The notes under the pieces are model-generated. The model was given only the letters and a program-made list of their open reading frames with translations, ran no database searches and had not been told where the DNA came from. A program made the position numbers and the translations under genes. From Pseudomonas brassicacearum (GTDB lineage: Bacteria > Pseudomonadota > Gammaproteobacteria > Pseudomonadales > Pseudomonadaceae), in contig NZ_CP045701.2 in NCBI RefSeq assembly GCF_009601685.2, forward strand, positions 4,278,001 through 4,342,000: 64,000 nucleotides of DNA, written 5' to 3'. Every line of letters begins with the position of its first letter. The stretch's first letter is position 1. Shown here in pieces: positions 26,727 to 37,274 of this stretch.

Positions 26727-27755
26727 TTACTTGAGGCGCGCCAGGCGCTCGGTCAGCAGGTCGAAGAAGCCCTGGGCATCACCGTTTTCCACCCAGAACG
26801 CATTCTTCGGCGCTTTCAGGCCATCGTACCAGTCGACGATGGTCTGCCCGAACGTCGGGCCTTCGCGGCTGTCCACGACGACATTGACCGAACGGCCAGT
26901 GAACAACTGCGGCTTGAGCAGGTAGGCAATCACCGTCGCGTCATGCACCGGCCCGCCCGTCATGCCGTAGTGCTCCATGTCGCCCTTGACGTATTCGTTG
27001 AGGATATCGCCCACCAGCTTGCTGGCATTGTTGTTCAGCGCCGCGATCTGCTTCAGACGCGCTTCGCTGGTGAGGATCTTGTGGGTCACATCCAGCGGCA
27101 GGTACGTCAGCTTCACGCCGCTCTTGGCCACAACCTCGGCCGCCTGCGGGTCGGCGAACAGATTGAATTCAGCCACCGGCGTGATATTGCCGCCGTTGAA
27201 ATGCGCACCGCCCATGATCACCACTTCCTTGATGCCTTGGACGATGTCGGGCTCCTGCACCAGCGCCAGGGCCAGGTTGGTCTGCGGGCCAAGCATGGCA
27301 ATGGTGATGCTGTGAGGCTTGGCCGCCTTGAGGGTGTCGATCAGGTAGTTGACGGCATTGCCTTGGGCCAACCCCTTCTTCGGCTCGTGCACGGTGACAC
27401 CCGACAGGCCTTCCTTGCCATGGATGTTTTCCGCATAGATCGGTGTGCGCATCAACGGTTTCGGCGCACCGGCATACACGGGCACCTCTTCGCGCCCCGC
27501 CCATTCCCGGGCCAGGCGAGCGTTGCGAGAGGTCTTGTCCAGGCGCACATTGCCGGCGACGGTGGTCAGCGCGCGGATATGCAACTCCTCGGGCGACGCC
27601 AGGGCGAACAACAGCGCCACGACGTCATCGGCCCCTGGATCGGTGTCGATGATCAGGTCGATTTTTTCCGCCGCCTGGGCGCTCGTAGCGGTGATCAATG
27701 ACAACAGCAGCAGACTCCGGATCAGTTGATGCATTTTCTGAGCATAGCGGTGCAT
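26727..27755 (-). CDS. periplasmic ribonucleoside hydrolase
   Basis: A 342-residue inosine-uridine-preferring type nucleoside hydrolase, which cleaves ribonucleosides to base and ribose. A signal peptide (ending SAQA, about residue 28) suggests a periplasmic site, which is unusual compared with E. coli Rih enzymes. The calcium-site motif DTDPGADDVVAL follows directly. VMGGAHFNGGN and an HDATVIAYLL motif near the C-terminus complete the signature. AAGGAG lies 6 bases before the ATG at 27755. It is the last gene of the rbs operon, 30 bp after rbsD, so it likely supplies ribose to the transporter. Confidence 0.9.
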   Translation of the reverse strand: MHRYAQKMHQLIRSLLLLSLITATSAQAAEKIDLIIDTDPGADDVVALLFALASPEELHIRALTTVAGNVRLDKTSRNARLAREWAGREEVPVYAGAPKPLMRTPIYAENIHGKEGLSGVTVHEPKKGLAQGNAVNYLIDTLKAAKPHSITIAMLGPQTNLALALVQEPDIVQGIKEVVIMGGAHFNGGNITPVAEFNLFADPQAAEVVAKSGVKLTYLPLDVTHKILTSEARLKQIAALNNNASKLVGDILNEYVKGDMEHYGMTGGPVHDATVIAYLLKPQLFTGRSVNVVVDSREGPTFGQTIVDWYDGLKAPKNAFWVENGDAQGFFDLLTERLARLK

Positions 27756-27785
27756 GGCGCACTCCTTGTGCAGGGTTGAACAGGG

Positions 27786-28190
27786 TTAGAACGTCACTCC
27801 AGCGACCAGCACGATATTGCAGTACGCAGAGCACTCGCCTGTGCGAATGATCGCCCGCGCCTGTCGGCTGATGATCTTGAATTGTTCATGGCTGACCAGC
27901 TCCCGTTCGCCCAGCGCACCCTCGGCATGCAGCGTCTCCAGGGTCGTCAGGGCCGACGGTTGTTTATCGAGGATCTCCTCGGCCAGGACATGACTTTCCA
28001 CCTGCATTTCGCTGAGCACGACCTTCAAGGTGCTGACAAAGTCAGGAATGCCATGGGTCAGGGCCAGGTCGATCAATTCGACCTGGGGCGGCACGGGCAG
28101 GCCGGCATCACCGATAACCACCTTGTCGCCATGGCCGAGGGAAGCGATCAATCGTGACAGTGCCACATTCAACAACGGCGTCTTTTTCAT
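27786..28190 (-). CDS. rbsD: D-ribose pyranase
   Basis: A 134-residue RbsD/FucU-family mutarotase that interconverts the pyranose and furanose forms of ribose, feeding ribokinase. [22 protein letters not shown] with the catalytic His20 region and GDAGLPVP match the family, as does the C-terminal [13 protein letters not shown]. It overlaps rbsK by 4 bp. Confidence 0.95.
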   Translation of the reverse strand: MKKTPLLNVALSRLIASLGHGDKVVIGDAGLPVPPQVELIDLALTHGIPDFVSTLKVVLSEMQVESHVLAEEILDKQPSALTTLETLHAEGALGERELVSHEQFKIISRQARAIIRTGECSAYCNIVLVAGVTF

Positions 28191-29101
28191 GATTTGAAAG
28201 CCTGTACTTCCAACAACGTGGGGATTGAAGGCTGCGCGCCTGCGCGGGTGACCGACAGCGCGGCGGCGGCCTGGCCGAAACGAATCGCCTCGACCTCGCT
28301 TTTGCCGCTGGCCAGGGCCGCCGCGAAGCCGCCGACGAAGGTGTCTCCGGCTGCCGTGGTGTCCACTGCCTTGACCCGCGGGGCCGGGAAGTGTTCGAAG
28401 CTGACACCGTTGGCGAACATCAGGCCCTGGGCACCCAGGGTCACGATCACCTTGCCGGCACCGGCGGCGATCAGATGCGCCGCGGCGGCTTCGGCGGTTT
28501 CCAGGGAGTCCACCGCCAGCTCGCTCAAGACCGCAGCTTCGCTTTCATTGGGAATCAAGTAGTCGATGCAGGCGTACCAGTCGGCCGGCAACGTTCGGGA
28601 GGCTGGCGCCGGGTTGAGGATGACGATTTTGCCCAACTCACGAGCGCGCTTGAGGGCGTGGCCGACGGTGGCATCCGGCACTTCGAGCTGGCAGATGATG
28701 ACATCGGCGCTTTGCAGCACTTCATCGACACCGTCCAGGACCTTGGCGGTGAGCGCACCGTTGGCACCGGCGACGATAACGATCGCATTCTGGCTGTTGT
28801 CGTCGACGACGATCAGCGCCACGCCGCTGGCCCCCTCCACCACGCTGACCGCCTGGCAGTCGATGCCCTCGGCCAACAGCCCGCCACGCAATTGTTCGCC
28901 ATAGGCATCATTGCCCACGCAACCGACCATCGACACCTGCGCCCCCAAGCGCGCGGCGGCCACCGCCTGGTTGGCACCCTTGCCGCCCGGGATGGTGGAG
29001 AACGACGTGCCAATCAGTGTTTCACCACCGCGCGGCAGACGCGGCGCCCGGGTCACCAGGTCCATGTTCAGACTGCCTATTACCACTACTTTTGCTGGCA
29101 T
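28187..29101 (-). CDS. rbsK: ribokinase
   Basis: A 304-residue PfkB-family kinase that makes ribose 5-phosphate. It starts [28 protein letters not shown] and has [15 protein letters not shown], and the anion hole/catalytic motif [13 protein letters not shown] with the catalytic Asp. It lies between rbsR (23 bp) and rbsD (4-bp overlap). Confidence 0.97.
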   Translation of the reverse strand: MPAKVVVIGSLNMDLVTRAPRLPRGGETLIGTSFSTIPGGKGANQAVAAARLGAQVSMVGCVGNDAYGEQLRGGLLAEGIDCQAVSVVEGASGVALIVVDDNSQNAIVIVAGANGALTAKVLDGVDEVLQSADVIICQLEVPDATVGHALKRARELGKIVILNPAPASRTLPADWYACIDYLIPNESEAAVLSELAVDSLETAEAAAAHLIAAGAGKVIVTLGAQGLMFANGVSFEHFPAPRVKAVDTTAAGDTFVGGFAAALASGKSEVEAIRFGQAAAALSVTRAGAQPSIPTLLEVQAFKS

Positions 29102-29124
29102 ACATCACTACTCATCAATTCGGT

Positions 29125-30144
29125 TCAGCGGTATTGGGCGAATGTACCGGACAGCGGCGCAGTCGACTCACGCAGGACAATACTCGGTGTCACGATCCGC
29201 TGCTCGATGGCAAGGCCCGGCGTCGCAATGCGTCGCAGCAGCACTTCGGCCGCCATCTCGCCAAGTTGCAGGATCGACTGCCCTACCGTGGTCAACGCCG
29301 GGTAGACATAACGGCTCATCTGGATGTCATCGAAACCGATGACCGACAGTTCGCTCGGCACGCGCACGTTGCGTTCAGCGGCGGCGCGCAGCACACCAAT
29401 GCCAATCATGTCGTTGGCCGCAAAAATTGCGCTCGGCGGCATCTGTTCAAGCAGTTGCGCGGCGGCGCGGTAGCCGCCAGTACTGGTGAAATCGCTCTCG
29501 AGCATGCGCTCGACAGGCAGCTCGATCCCGGCCTCTTTCAACGCACGGCAATAACCGGCCAGGCGCATTTGCGCCACGCTGGTATCGGCCGGGCCGCCAA
29601 TGAAGGCGATATCGTGGTGACCCAGCTCCAGCAGGTGCCGGGTCGCCAGGTAGGCGCCGTATTCATGATCGATGCGCACCAGGTCGGCGTCGACGCCATC
29701 GAGCCCGCGGTCGACGATCACCATGGGCGTGCGCACGTTGGACAGCCCCTCGGCCAGGCCGACATCACCGCCGGCGGACGCGAAAATCAGACCGTCGATA
29801 CGCTTTTCCAGCAGCACCCGCAGGTAGCTGCGTTGCTTGTCCGGGTTGTCGTCGGAGTTGCACAGGATCACGCAATACCCGTTGCGCTCACAGTAATCCT
29901 CGATGCCCCGGGCCAATTCGGCAAAGTAAGGGTTGAGGCTGTTGGGCACCAGCAGGCCGATGGTCGCCGTGGTCTTGGCCTTGAGCGAACGGGCCACGGC
30001 GCTGGGCACGTAGTCCAGGCGCTCGATGGCCGCCTCGACCTTGAGCCGCACTTCTTCGCTGACCGGCCGCGTCTTGTTCACCACGTGGGACACGGTCGTA
30101 TAGGAAATCCCCGCGAGCGCTGCTACATCCTTGATCGTCGCCAT
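29125..30144 (-). CDS. rbsR: LacI-family ribose operon repressor
   Basis: A 339-residue LacI-family regulator. The N-terminal helix-turn-helix reads MATIKDVAALAGISYTTVSH with the VVNKTRPVS hinge helix, followed by a periplasmic-binding-protein-like sensor domain. Its place inside the rbs operon, between rbsC (3 bp) and rbsK, means it is cotranscribed with the genes it likely controls. The predicted operator is at 33743-33756. Confidence 0.93.
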   Translation of the reverse strand: MATIKDVAALAGISYTTVSHVVNKTRPVSEEVRLKVEAAIERLDYVPSAVARSLKAKTTATIGLLVPNSLNPYFAELARGIEDYCERNGYCVILCNSDDNPDKQRSYLRVLLEKRIDGLIFASAGGDVGLAEGLSNVRTPMVIVDRGLDGVDADLVRIDHEYGAYLATRHLLELGHHDIAFIGGPADTSVAQMRLAGYCRALKEAGIELPVERMLESDFTSTGGYRAAAQLLEQMPPSAIFAANDMIGIGVLRAAAERNVRVPSELSVIGFDDIQMSRYVYPALTTVGQSILQLGEMAAEVLLRRIATPGLAIEQRIVTPSIVLRESTAPLSGTFAQYR

Positions 30145-30147
30145 GGT

Positions 30148-31121
<974 letters not shown>

Positions 31122-31125
<4 letters not shown>

Positions 31126-32675
31126 GAAAAATCCCTAGGCGCTGCTTCGTTGAGCAACGCATCACGTTTCTGGTAGCCGGCGAATGCGGCGGCAAGCAAG
31201 TCATCCTGGGTCCAGCGGTCGCGCTCGAAAGTGTCGATCAGGCGTCCGGCAGACAGCACGCCGATCCGGTCACAAATCAGCATCAGCTCCCGCAGGTCAC
31301 TGGACACCACGACCAGCGCCTTGCCCTGGCGCGTCAGCTCGCCGAGCAGCGCATAGATGTCGAATTTGGCGCCGACGTCGATGCCACGGGTCGGCTCGTC
31401 GAACAACATGACCGCGCAATCGCGTTCGAGCCAACGACCGATCACCACTTTCTGCTGGTTGCCGCCCGACAGCTCGGACACCAATTGTGTCGGGCTGGAA
31501 CTGCGGATGCGCATGGCATCGACCTGCCGCTGTGCCAAAGCCAGTTCGGCATTGCCATTGACCAGGCCGGCGCTGGAAATCTCCGGCATGTTGCCCAGGG
31601 CGATGTTGGCGGCGATGGATTGGGTCAACAGCAGGCCTTCACCCTTGCGGTCTTCGGTGATCAACGCAATGCCATGGGCCACCGCATCGGCCGGGGAGCG
31701 AATGCTCACGACCTGGGCCGGCGAACCCAGTGCTATCGTGCCACTGTCGGCAGTATCGGCACCGAAGATCAGCCGCAACAACTCAGTGCGCCCTGCCCCG
31801 ATCAGGCCGGAGATACCGAAGATCTCGCCACTGCGCACTTCAAAGGACACGTCGCGGACCTTGCCGGAACGCGTCAGGCCCTTAACGGTCAGCGCCGGCG
31901 CGCCGATCTGGCGCGGGCCAAGGTCGATATGCTCACCCAGCTCCCGGCCAACCATCAAGGTCACCAGTTGCTCGCTGTCGTAGTTGGCCATCGACTCGAC
32001 GCAGACCAGGTTGCCATCACGCAGTACGGCAATGCGCTGGGCGACCCGCGCCAGTTCTTCGAGGCGATGGGAAATGTAGATGATCGACACGCCGCGAGCC
32101 TGCAAGCGGGTGATCTGTTCAAAGAGCATCTCGACTTCGCGGGCCGTCAGCATCGCCGTCGGCTCATCGAGAATCAGCACATGGCAATCGCCGATCAGGT
32201 TGCGGGCGATCTCGACCATTTGCTGGTGACCGATCCCCAGTTCGCCGACCAAGGTGTCGGGATCGATGGCATCGAGCCCCACCTGGGCCATGGCCTCGAT
32301 GGCCGCCTTGCGCAATTGCTTGCGACTGATCCAGCCGCCGTGGCTGGGCAGGTTGTCGAGAAACAGGTTTTCGGCCACGGAAAGGGTCGGCAGCAGGTTG
32401 AGTTCCTGCATCACCATGCGCACACCCAGCTCTTCAGCCTGGGTCCGGCTGCCAGGGCGATAATCCTGACCTTGAAATTGCATCTGCCCGGTCGTCGGTG
32501 TCACCAACCCACCGATGATCTTGGACAAGGTGCTTTTGCCGGCGCCATTTTCACCCGTCAGCGCCAGCACCTCGCCGCGCATCAACGTCAGGTCGATGCC
32601 GCTCAGTACCGGCTGGGCATAGGTCTTGCCGATGCCGCTGACAGAAAGGACAGCGTTCGGGTCGCAAACGGACAT
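31122..32675 (-). CDS. rbsA: ribose ABC transporter ATP-binding protein
   Basis: A 517-residue double ATPase of the sugar ABC type (CUT2). The first Walker A is GENGAGKST and the first DEPTA Walker B follows; the second nucleotide site has the degenerate GLIGAGRTELL and LSGGNQQKVVIGRWL with DEPTRGIDVGAK. It energises ribose uptake through RbsC. GGAG precedes the ATG. Confidence 0.97.
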
Positions 32676-32691
32676 AAAAAACTCTCCATGC

Positions 32692-32711
32692 GCTCGCCCG
32701 GATGGGCGAGC
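32692..32711 (-). promoter_or_regulatory. stem-loop between rbsB and rbsA
   Basis: GCTCGCCC and GGGCGAGC around a GGAT loop, without a T tract, in the 57-bp gap. Such hairpins commonly protect the upstream mRNA, so that the binding protein is made in excess (inference). Confidence 0.6.
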
Positions 32712-32732
32712 ACCGTTGTGTCGCCAGGATAA

Positions 32733-33689
32733 CTACTTGGTCACCAGCTCGACCGGAGTTTCGATAACGCCGTTGGTGCCGCTGTCGACTTTTTCGCCCT
32801 TGAGGATCTTCAGCGCCGTCTCGATGCCGAAGACGGCCTGCTTGGCAGCGAACTGGTCGGCAGTCGCCAGGATACGACCATCCTTGAGCATCGGCTTGAT
32901 GGCATTGATGTTGTCGTAGCCGACCACCTGCACCTTGCCCGCCTTGCCCGCCGCGCGCACGGCCGATACAGCGCCGAGCGCCATGCTGTCGTTACCGGCC
33001 AGCAGTGCCTTGATGTTCGGGTATTCGCTGAGCATCGACGCGGCAACCTGGTTGCCCTTGTTGATTTCCCAGTCACCCGATTGCAGGGAGACGACCTTGA
33101 CCTGCGCCGCTTCCATCGCATCCTTGAAGCCTGCGGTGCGTGCCTGGGCATTGGTGGTGGTGGATACGCCTTCGATGATGCCGACTTCGTCACCGGCCTT
33201 GAGCTGCTTGGCCAGGTATTCGCCTACCAGGCGCGCACCCTTGCGGTTGTCCGGGCCTACGAACGGCACGTTGATGTTCTTGCTCTTGACCACGGCCGGA
33301 TCGAGCTGGTTATCGATGTTGATGACCGTGATGCCAGCGTCGACGGCTTTCTTGATCACCGGCACCATGGCCTTGGAATCCGCCGGCGCGATGATCAGCG
33401 CATCGACCTTGGACACGATCATCTGCTCGACGATGCGGATCTGGTTGGCGGTGTCGGTTTCATCCTTGATCCCGTTGGAGATCAGGTCGAAATCGGCGGA
33501 GTGTTCCTTCTGATACGCCTTGGCGCCGTCTTCCATGGTCAGGAAGAACTCGTTGGCCAGGGATTTCATGACCAGGGCGACCTTGGGTTTTTCTGCGGTC
33601 TGGGCGAATGCCGAGGAGATAGGCAGCGCAGCGGATGCGGCCGCGAGCATGGCAACAGCGAGAAGGCGTCCAGCGAATGGCAACTTCAT
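32733..33689 (-). CDS. rbsB: periplasmic ribose-binding protein
   Basis: A 318-residue sugar-binding protein (Peripla_BP_4 type). The signal peptide ends SSAFA (about residue 29), then KPKVALVMKSLANEFFLTMEDGA. Ligand-site features include NIDNQLD and GNDSMALGAV. GGAG lies ahead of the ATG. It is the first gene of the operon, behind the RbsR-type operator. Confidence 0.95.
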   Translation of the reverse strand: MKLPFAGRLLAVAMLAAASAALPISSAFAQTAEKPKVALVMKSLANEFFLTMEDGAKAYQKEHSADFDLISNGIKDETDTANQIRIVEQMIVSKVDALIIAPADSKAMVPVIKKAVDAGITVINIDNQLDPAVVKSKNINVPFVGPDNRKGARLVGEYLAKQLKAGDEVGIIEGVSTTTNAQARTAGFKDAMEAAQVKVVSLQSGDWEINKGNQVAASMLSEYPNIKALLAGNDSMALGAVSAVRAAGKAGKVQVVGYDNINAIKPMLKDGRILATADQFAAKQAVFGIETALKILKGEKVDSGTNGVIETPVELVTK

Positions 33690-33742
33690 GGGTTCACTCC
33701 GATCTTATGATTATTGTGAGCAAATCAATGCACGGAACGCCG

Positions 33743-33756
33743 CGCAAACGTTTGCG
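33743..33756. promoter_or_regulatory. LacI-type operator upstream of rbsB
   Basis: CGCAAACGTTTGCG is a perfect 14-bp palindrome with the AAACGTTT centre typical of RbsR/PurR-type LacI repressors. It lies 54 bp upstream of the rbsB start codon. Confidence 0.8.
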
Positions 33757-33822
33757 TGAAGTGAACTATGGTAAGGCTTCGGGGATTTGTCAACGTTGCG
33801 GTTTCATCCGCAACGTCGCAGT

Positions 33823-34269
33823 TCAGGCCGTCGTATTGACCACCGTACCCGAACTGGCGCCCTTTGCCAGCTCCGTGACCAAACGGCCGGTGACCTCCAG
33901 CAACGCGCCACTGGTGTCGGCGATCTGTCCCTGGACCGCCATGACCGCCGAGGTCTTGGCTTCCGGCGTCGGATAGTCGCGGGCCTGTGCAGCGGCCAGT
34001 TGTTGCTGCTGCTCCCTGAGCTGTTGCTGCAGCTCTTGCATCCGCTTGAGCAAAACCTGGACGGCAATGCTCTGGGTGCTGCCGCTCTCTTGTGCCTGAT
34101 CGGTCGCTCCAGCGCCCGCCCCCGTACGGACCTTGCCGGGTGTTTGCGTCTCCTCCAAGGCCTCATCGGCGGCCTCGGTACTCGCCTCGTTCAAGGCCTT
34201 CAGGGTAGCTGCGGATTGACCGCCGATGGTCACGGCCGCCGCATTGGGAAAACCGACAGAAAACGACAT
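33823..34269 (-). CDS. hypothetical protein with coiled coil
   Basis: A 148-residue soluble protein. Residues of about 65-100 are a glutamine-rich coiled coil (KRMQELQQQLREQQQQLAAAQ). The N-terminal 60 residues are low-complexity and acidic. No signal peptide and no domain is recognised. It is transcribed towards the rbs operator, as a single gene. Confidence 0.65.
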   Translation of the reverse strand: MSFSVGFPNAAAVTIGGQSAATLKALNEASTEAADEALEETQTPGKVRTGAGAGATDQAQESGSTQSIAVQVLLKRMQELQQQLREQQQQLAAAQARDYPTPEAKTSAVMAVQGQIADTSGALLEVTGRLVTELAKGASSGTVVNTTA

Positions 34270-34483
34270 GACAAAACTCCATGGATGAGATTCCTAAGCA
34301 GGACATCGCCCGCCGAGGCCATTTCTTTAGCGCTCGCGCAAATCCGTCACAGGCCAGAGCGGTTGATCCACCCGTTTACGCCAGCCAATAAAAAATTCCT
34401 TTCTCCTACACCAAAACGAAAAAAGTGCTGTCAGACGATTTTCTTTAATTTTAAGCAGTTGCGTAAATGCCTACGGTTAAATA

Positions 34484-34499
34484 CTGTATACACGTACAG
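34484..34499. promoter_or_regulatory. LexA box
   Basis: CTGTATACACGTACAG fits CTG-N10-CAG with an AT-rich core. It lies 18 bp before the GTG of the DUF1654 gene and overlaps the probable -10 region (TTGCGT at 34459-34464 as a -35). SOS control of the gene pair is likely. Confidence 0.75.
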
Positions 34500-34517
34500 C
34501 TTAATAAGGATAATCCT

Positions 34518-34766
34518 GTGGCTACGCCCTCCGCTGCAACCACCCCCTTAGATTCCTATACCCGACTCGGCCTGCGGGTCTCGAAAATCATCAACGCCCC
34601 CACCGCACAAAAAGCCAAGGCAGCGCTGATCTTCCGCCTTCCCGACGAGCCGGTGGATGAGTGGGAGCGCCTGCTGGAAGAAATCGACGAGAACGATAAC
34701 GTGACTCTCGCCTATCGCGACGATGGTGGCGTGCAGATTTTCTGGGTTGTGCCGAAGGAAGATTGA
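34518..34766 (+). CDS. DUF1654 protein
   Basis: An 82-residue protein; the GTG at 34518 has AAGGA 7 bases upstream, while an ATG at 34467 would place the start upstream of the LexA box, so it is rejected. LGLRVSKIINAPTAQKAKAAL and DDGGVQIFWVVPKED are typical of DUF1654, a Pseudomonas family of unknown function. It lies 5 bp ahead of endA and behind a LexA box. Confidence 0.88.
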   Translation: MATPSAATTPLDSYTRLGLRVSKIINAPTAQKAKAALIFRLPDEPVDEWERLLEEIDENDNVTLAYRDDGGVQIFWVVPKED

Positions 34767-34771
34767 GCCTG

Positions 34772-35461
34772 ATGAGTGTTCGCTGTTTAGCTTTTTTGCT
34801 TGTGTTTATCGCCATCGGCGCACAGGCCGGTGCTCCGCGCACCTTCAACGAAGCCAAGAAAGTCGCCTGGAAACTCTACGCACCACAATCCACCGAATTT
34901 TACTGTGGGTGCAAATACACCGGCAATCGCGTGAACCTGGCCGCCTGCGGTTATGTACCGCGCAAGAATGCCAAGCGCGCCGCTCGCATCGAGTGGGAAC
35001 ATATTGTCCCGGCGTGGCAGATTGGCCATCAGCGTCAATGCTGGCAGCAAGGGGGTCGCAAGAATTGCACGCGCCATGATCCGGTCTATCAACGGGCCGA
35101 GGCCGACCTGCATAACCTGGTGCCGAGCATTGGGGAAGTGAATGGCGATCGCAGCAATTTCAGTTTCGGCTGGTTGCCGGAACAAAAGGGTCAATACGGC
35201 TCATGCCTGACCCAAGTGGACTTCAAGGCCAAGAAAGTCATGCCCCGCCCTTCTATCCGGGGCATGATCGCCCGGACCTATTTCTACATGAGCAAGCAAT
35301 ATGGCCTGCGCCTCTCGAAACAGGACCGGCGCCTGTATGAAGCCTGGGACAAGACCTACCCGGTACAAAGCTGGGAACGCCAGCGCAACCAGAGCGTGGC
35401 GTGCGTCATGGGCCGCGGAAACGAGTTCGTGGGGCCGGTGAATTTGAAGGCCTGCGGCTGA
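34772..35461 (+). CDS. endA: periplasmic endonuclease I
   Basis: A 229-residue EndA/Dns/Vvn-family nuclease (beta-beta-alpha metal fold), which degrades DNA nonspecifically outside the cytoplasm. The signal peptide ends at about residue 19 (GAQAGAP). Catalytic features: EWEHIVPA (Glu76, His77), EADLHNLVP and NGDRSNF (about 125-130). Eight cysteines suit a disulfide-stabilised periplasmic enzyme. It follows DUF1654 by 5 bp, so it is probably SOS-induced with it. Confidence 0.94.
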   Translation: MSVRCLAFLLVFIAIGAQAGAPRTFNEAKKVAWKLYAPQSTEFYCGCKYTGNRVNLAACGYVPRKNAKRAARIEWEHIVPAWQIGHQRQCWQQGGRKNCTRHDPVYQRAEADLHNLVPSIGEVNGDRSNFSFGWLPEQKGQYGSCLTQVDFKAKKVMPRPSIRGMIARTYFYMSKQYGLRLSKQDRRLYEAWDKTYPVQSWERQRNQSVACVMGRGNEFVGPVNLKACG

Positions 35462-35490
35462 CCTGGCATTCGTGAACAGCACAAATGAAC

Positions 35491-35580
35491 GGTGGGAGCG
35501 AGCTCGCTCACGATAGGGGCATGTCAGCCGACATCAACATTGGCTGATCCACCGCTATCGCGAGCAAGCTCGCTCCCACC
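35491..35580. repeat. REPIN-like inverted repeat pair
   Basis: GTGGGAGCGAGCTCGCTC and its inverted partner GAGCAAGCTCGCTCCCAC face each other across about 50 bp. It is the P. fluorescens REP type. Confidence 0.88.
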
Positions 35581-35617
35581 GGTTTTGTGGCTTAACTGGC
35601 TTGCTTGTCCTGCCCGA

Positions 35618-35983
35618 TTATTGGGCCGTCGGGTAATCCACCACCAACGTCTCGATGTTGCGTTTTTTCGCCCGGACCAGGGCGGCCGTCACTTGCTCCT
35701 GCTTGGTTTCGGCCTCAGCCCTGGAACTGAAAGGGCCGACCAGGACGCGCTCCTTGCCGTTTTCGCGCACCACGTTCGACATGAAGCTGTGCTCGATGAG
35801 CCAACCGGTCAGGTCGCTGACCGCCTGCGGCGTCTCGCCGCGAACCTCGACGGCCCACTGCGGCGCGGCAGCGACGGCCGGTGCAGAGGTCGCTACGGGC
35901 TTAGGCTTCGGTGCTTCGACGTCACGCCCCTCACCGCATCCTGCCAGCACCAATACCGCAATAACCCAAGCCAATTTGCGCAC
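35618..35983 (-). CDS. SPOR-domain lipoprotein
   Basis: A 121-residue protein from the GTG at 35983, with GGGGG upstream. A lipobox (VLAGCG, Cys about 15) is followed by a Pro/Ala-rich linker and a SPOR domain (WAVEVRGETPQAV...VLVGPFSSRAEAE), which binds septal peptidoglycan stripped of side chains. A cell-envelope role is inferred. Confidence 0.82.
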   Translation of the reverse strand: MRKLAWVIAVLVLAGCGEGRDVEAPKPKPVATSAPAVAAAPQWAVEVRGETPQAVSDLTGWLIEHSFMSNVVRENGKERVLVGPFSSRAEAETKQEQVTAALVRAKKRNIETLVVDYPTAQ

Positions 35984-36231
35984 AAACGTTTCCCCCGGAA
36001 GACATGAAGCACGGATTTTAGCACCCGTGACCCTCAAGATCGCCGCAAACAGTGCTCAAAACACGAGAATCCTGCCCGGCGTCTCTGTATAGTCGCACCC
36101 TGGGAATTAATGCTGCATCTGCACGTCAGAAAGAGGCACCCACATTGTGACACTTAGCACTAATCTATAAGTAGTACCGACATCTGCACTGTCTGAATCA
36201 GGTGCCCTATAAAGCAATCAAGGAGAACACC

Positions 36232-36426
36232 ATGCTGATACTCACCCGCAAAGTCGGTGAAAGCATAAACATTGGTGACGACATCACGATCACCATTCTG
36301 GGCGTTAGCGGCCAACAGGTCCGGATCGGCATCAACGCCCCGAAAAACGTTGCGGTGCATCGCGAAGAAATTTACCAGCGTATTCAGGCGGGCCTCACTG
36401 CCCCCGACAAGCCGCAAACGCCCTGA
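36232..36426 (+). CDS. rsmE: CsrA/RsmA-family regulator, RsmE type
   Basis: A 64-residue dimeric RNA-binding repressor of translation. [23 protein letters not shown] and Arg44 in VHREEIY are the RNA-contact elements. The sequence, in particular the C-terminal [14 protein letters not shown], matches my memory of the P. protegens RsmE paralogue more than RsmA. The leader has AGGAGAA over the start, a GGA motif suitable for autoregulation (RsmE is known to be regulated by RsmA/E). Confidence 0.9.
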   Translation: MLILTRKVGESINIGDDITITILGVSGQQVRIGINAPKNVAVHREEIYQRIQAGLTAPDKPQTP

Positions 36427-36442
36427 GCCTTGCTGCAGTCCG

Positions 36443-36478
36443 TAGCCAGCCCGTTTGCATCGCCGCAATGGCTGGCTA
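36443..36478 (+). terminator. stem-loop after rsmE
   Basis: TAGCCAGCC (36443-36451) and GGCTGGCTA (36470-36478), with an inner TTGC/GCAA pair. No T tract follows, so it is a probable rather than certain terminator. Confidence 0.5.
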
Positions 36479-36618
36479 AAGATTCTGGTCGACCGTGCCT
36501 CGCCCTGCCCCCCACCTTTGTTTCGTCCACTCCGTTGAACCGATACTAACGACATAGCGCTTAGCATGGCTGTCAGACGTTTCGTTTTGATGATGACGAA
36601 GCGGACGTTCGCGACTGG

Positions 36619-37074
36619 TCAACCCAGGCTCACGCCACGCGCCATGCCCGTGGCGGCGACCATCATCAAGATCAGCAGCAAGGCTTCGATGTGGCTGATC
36701 CGTGCAAACCGGCCGGCTTTCGAAGGATCGATCGCAGCCCCCTTGCCCAGCGCCATCCGCCATTTGATCAGGCCGATCATTGGCGCGACCTCAAGCAACA
36801 GGATCAGCAGGAGCAAGGTCATCTTCAAGTGAAACAGCGGTTGGTGCAGGTAATAGTCCGTGCCTTTTTCGTACCCGCCAAACGCACGCATCCCACCGGT
36901 CACCAACAGCACCAGCGCCGACAGGCCCCACACGTTGTCAGCGATCAAGACACTGCGAACCGAGTCCGCACCACCCGCCAGGCGTCGTAGCGCCGTGCCG
37001 CGCGTCAGCACCGCCCAGAATCCGAGGGCGAACGCCAACAGATGAATTGCCGCCAGAGACCAATGAGCCAACAT
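36619..37074 (-). CDS. DUF2214 membrane protein
   Basis: A 151-residue inner-membrane protein with four hydrophobic segments. The first is LAAIHLLAFALGFWAVL; a conserved-looking DNVWGLSAL and a FHLKMTLLLLILLLEV segment match DUF2214. Function is unknown. It stands alone between rsmE and a REPIN. Confidence 0.8.
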   Translation of the reverse strand: MLAHWSLAAIHLLAFALGFWAVLTRGTALRRLAGGADSVRSVLIADNVWGLSALVLLVTGGMRAFGGYEKGTDYYLHQPLFHLKMTLLLLILLLEVAPMIGLIKWRMALGKGAAIDPSKAGRFARISHIEALLLILMMVAATGMARGVSLG

Positions 37075-37160
37075 GGAAGAGTCCTGTCAGAGAACGTCGA
37101 ATCGACCTGACAGTACTAGCTCATAAAACAATGATTGCCAGGGTTGGCATGCAAAAAAAT

Positions 37161-37249
37161 GTGGGAGCGAGCTTGCTCGCGATGGCAATCTTTCAATCAA
37201 CATCATTGTCGACTGATCCGACGCTATCGCGAGCAAGCTCGCTCCCACT
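37161..37249. repeat. REPIN-like inverted repeat pair
   Basis: GTGGGAGCGAGCTTGCTCGC and the inverted GCGAGCAAGCTCGCTCCCAC about 50 bp apart. Confidence 0.9.
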
Positions 37250-37274
37250 GGGGTACGGCGAGCTTTAGAGGATC

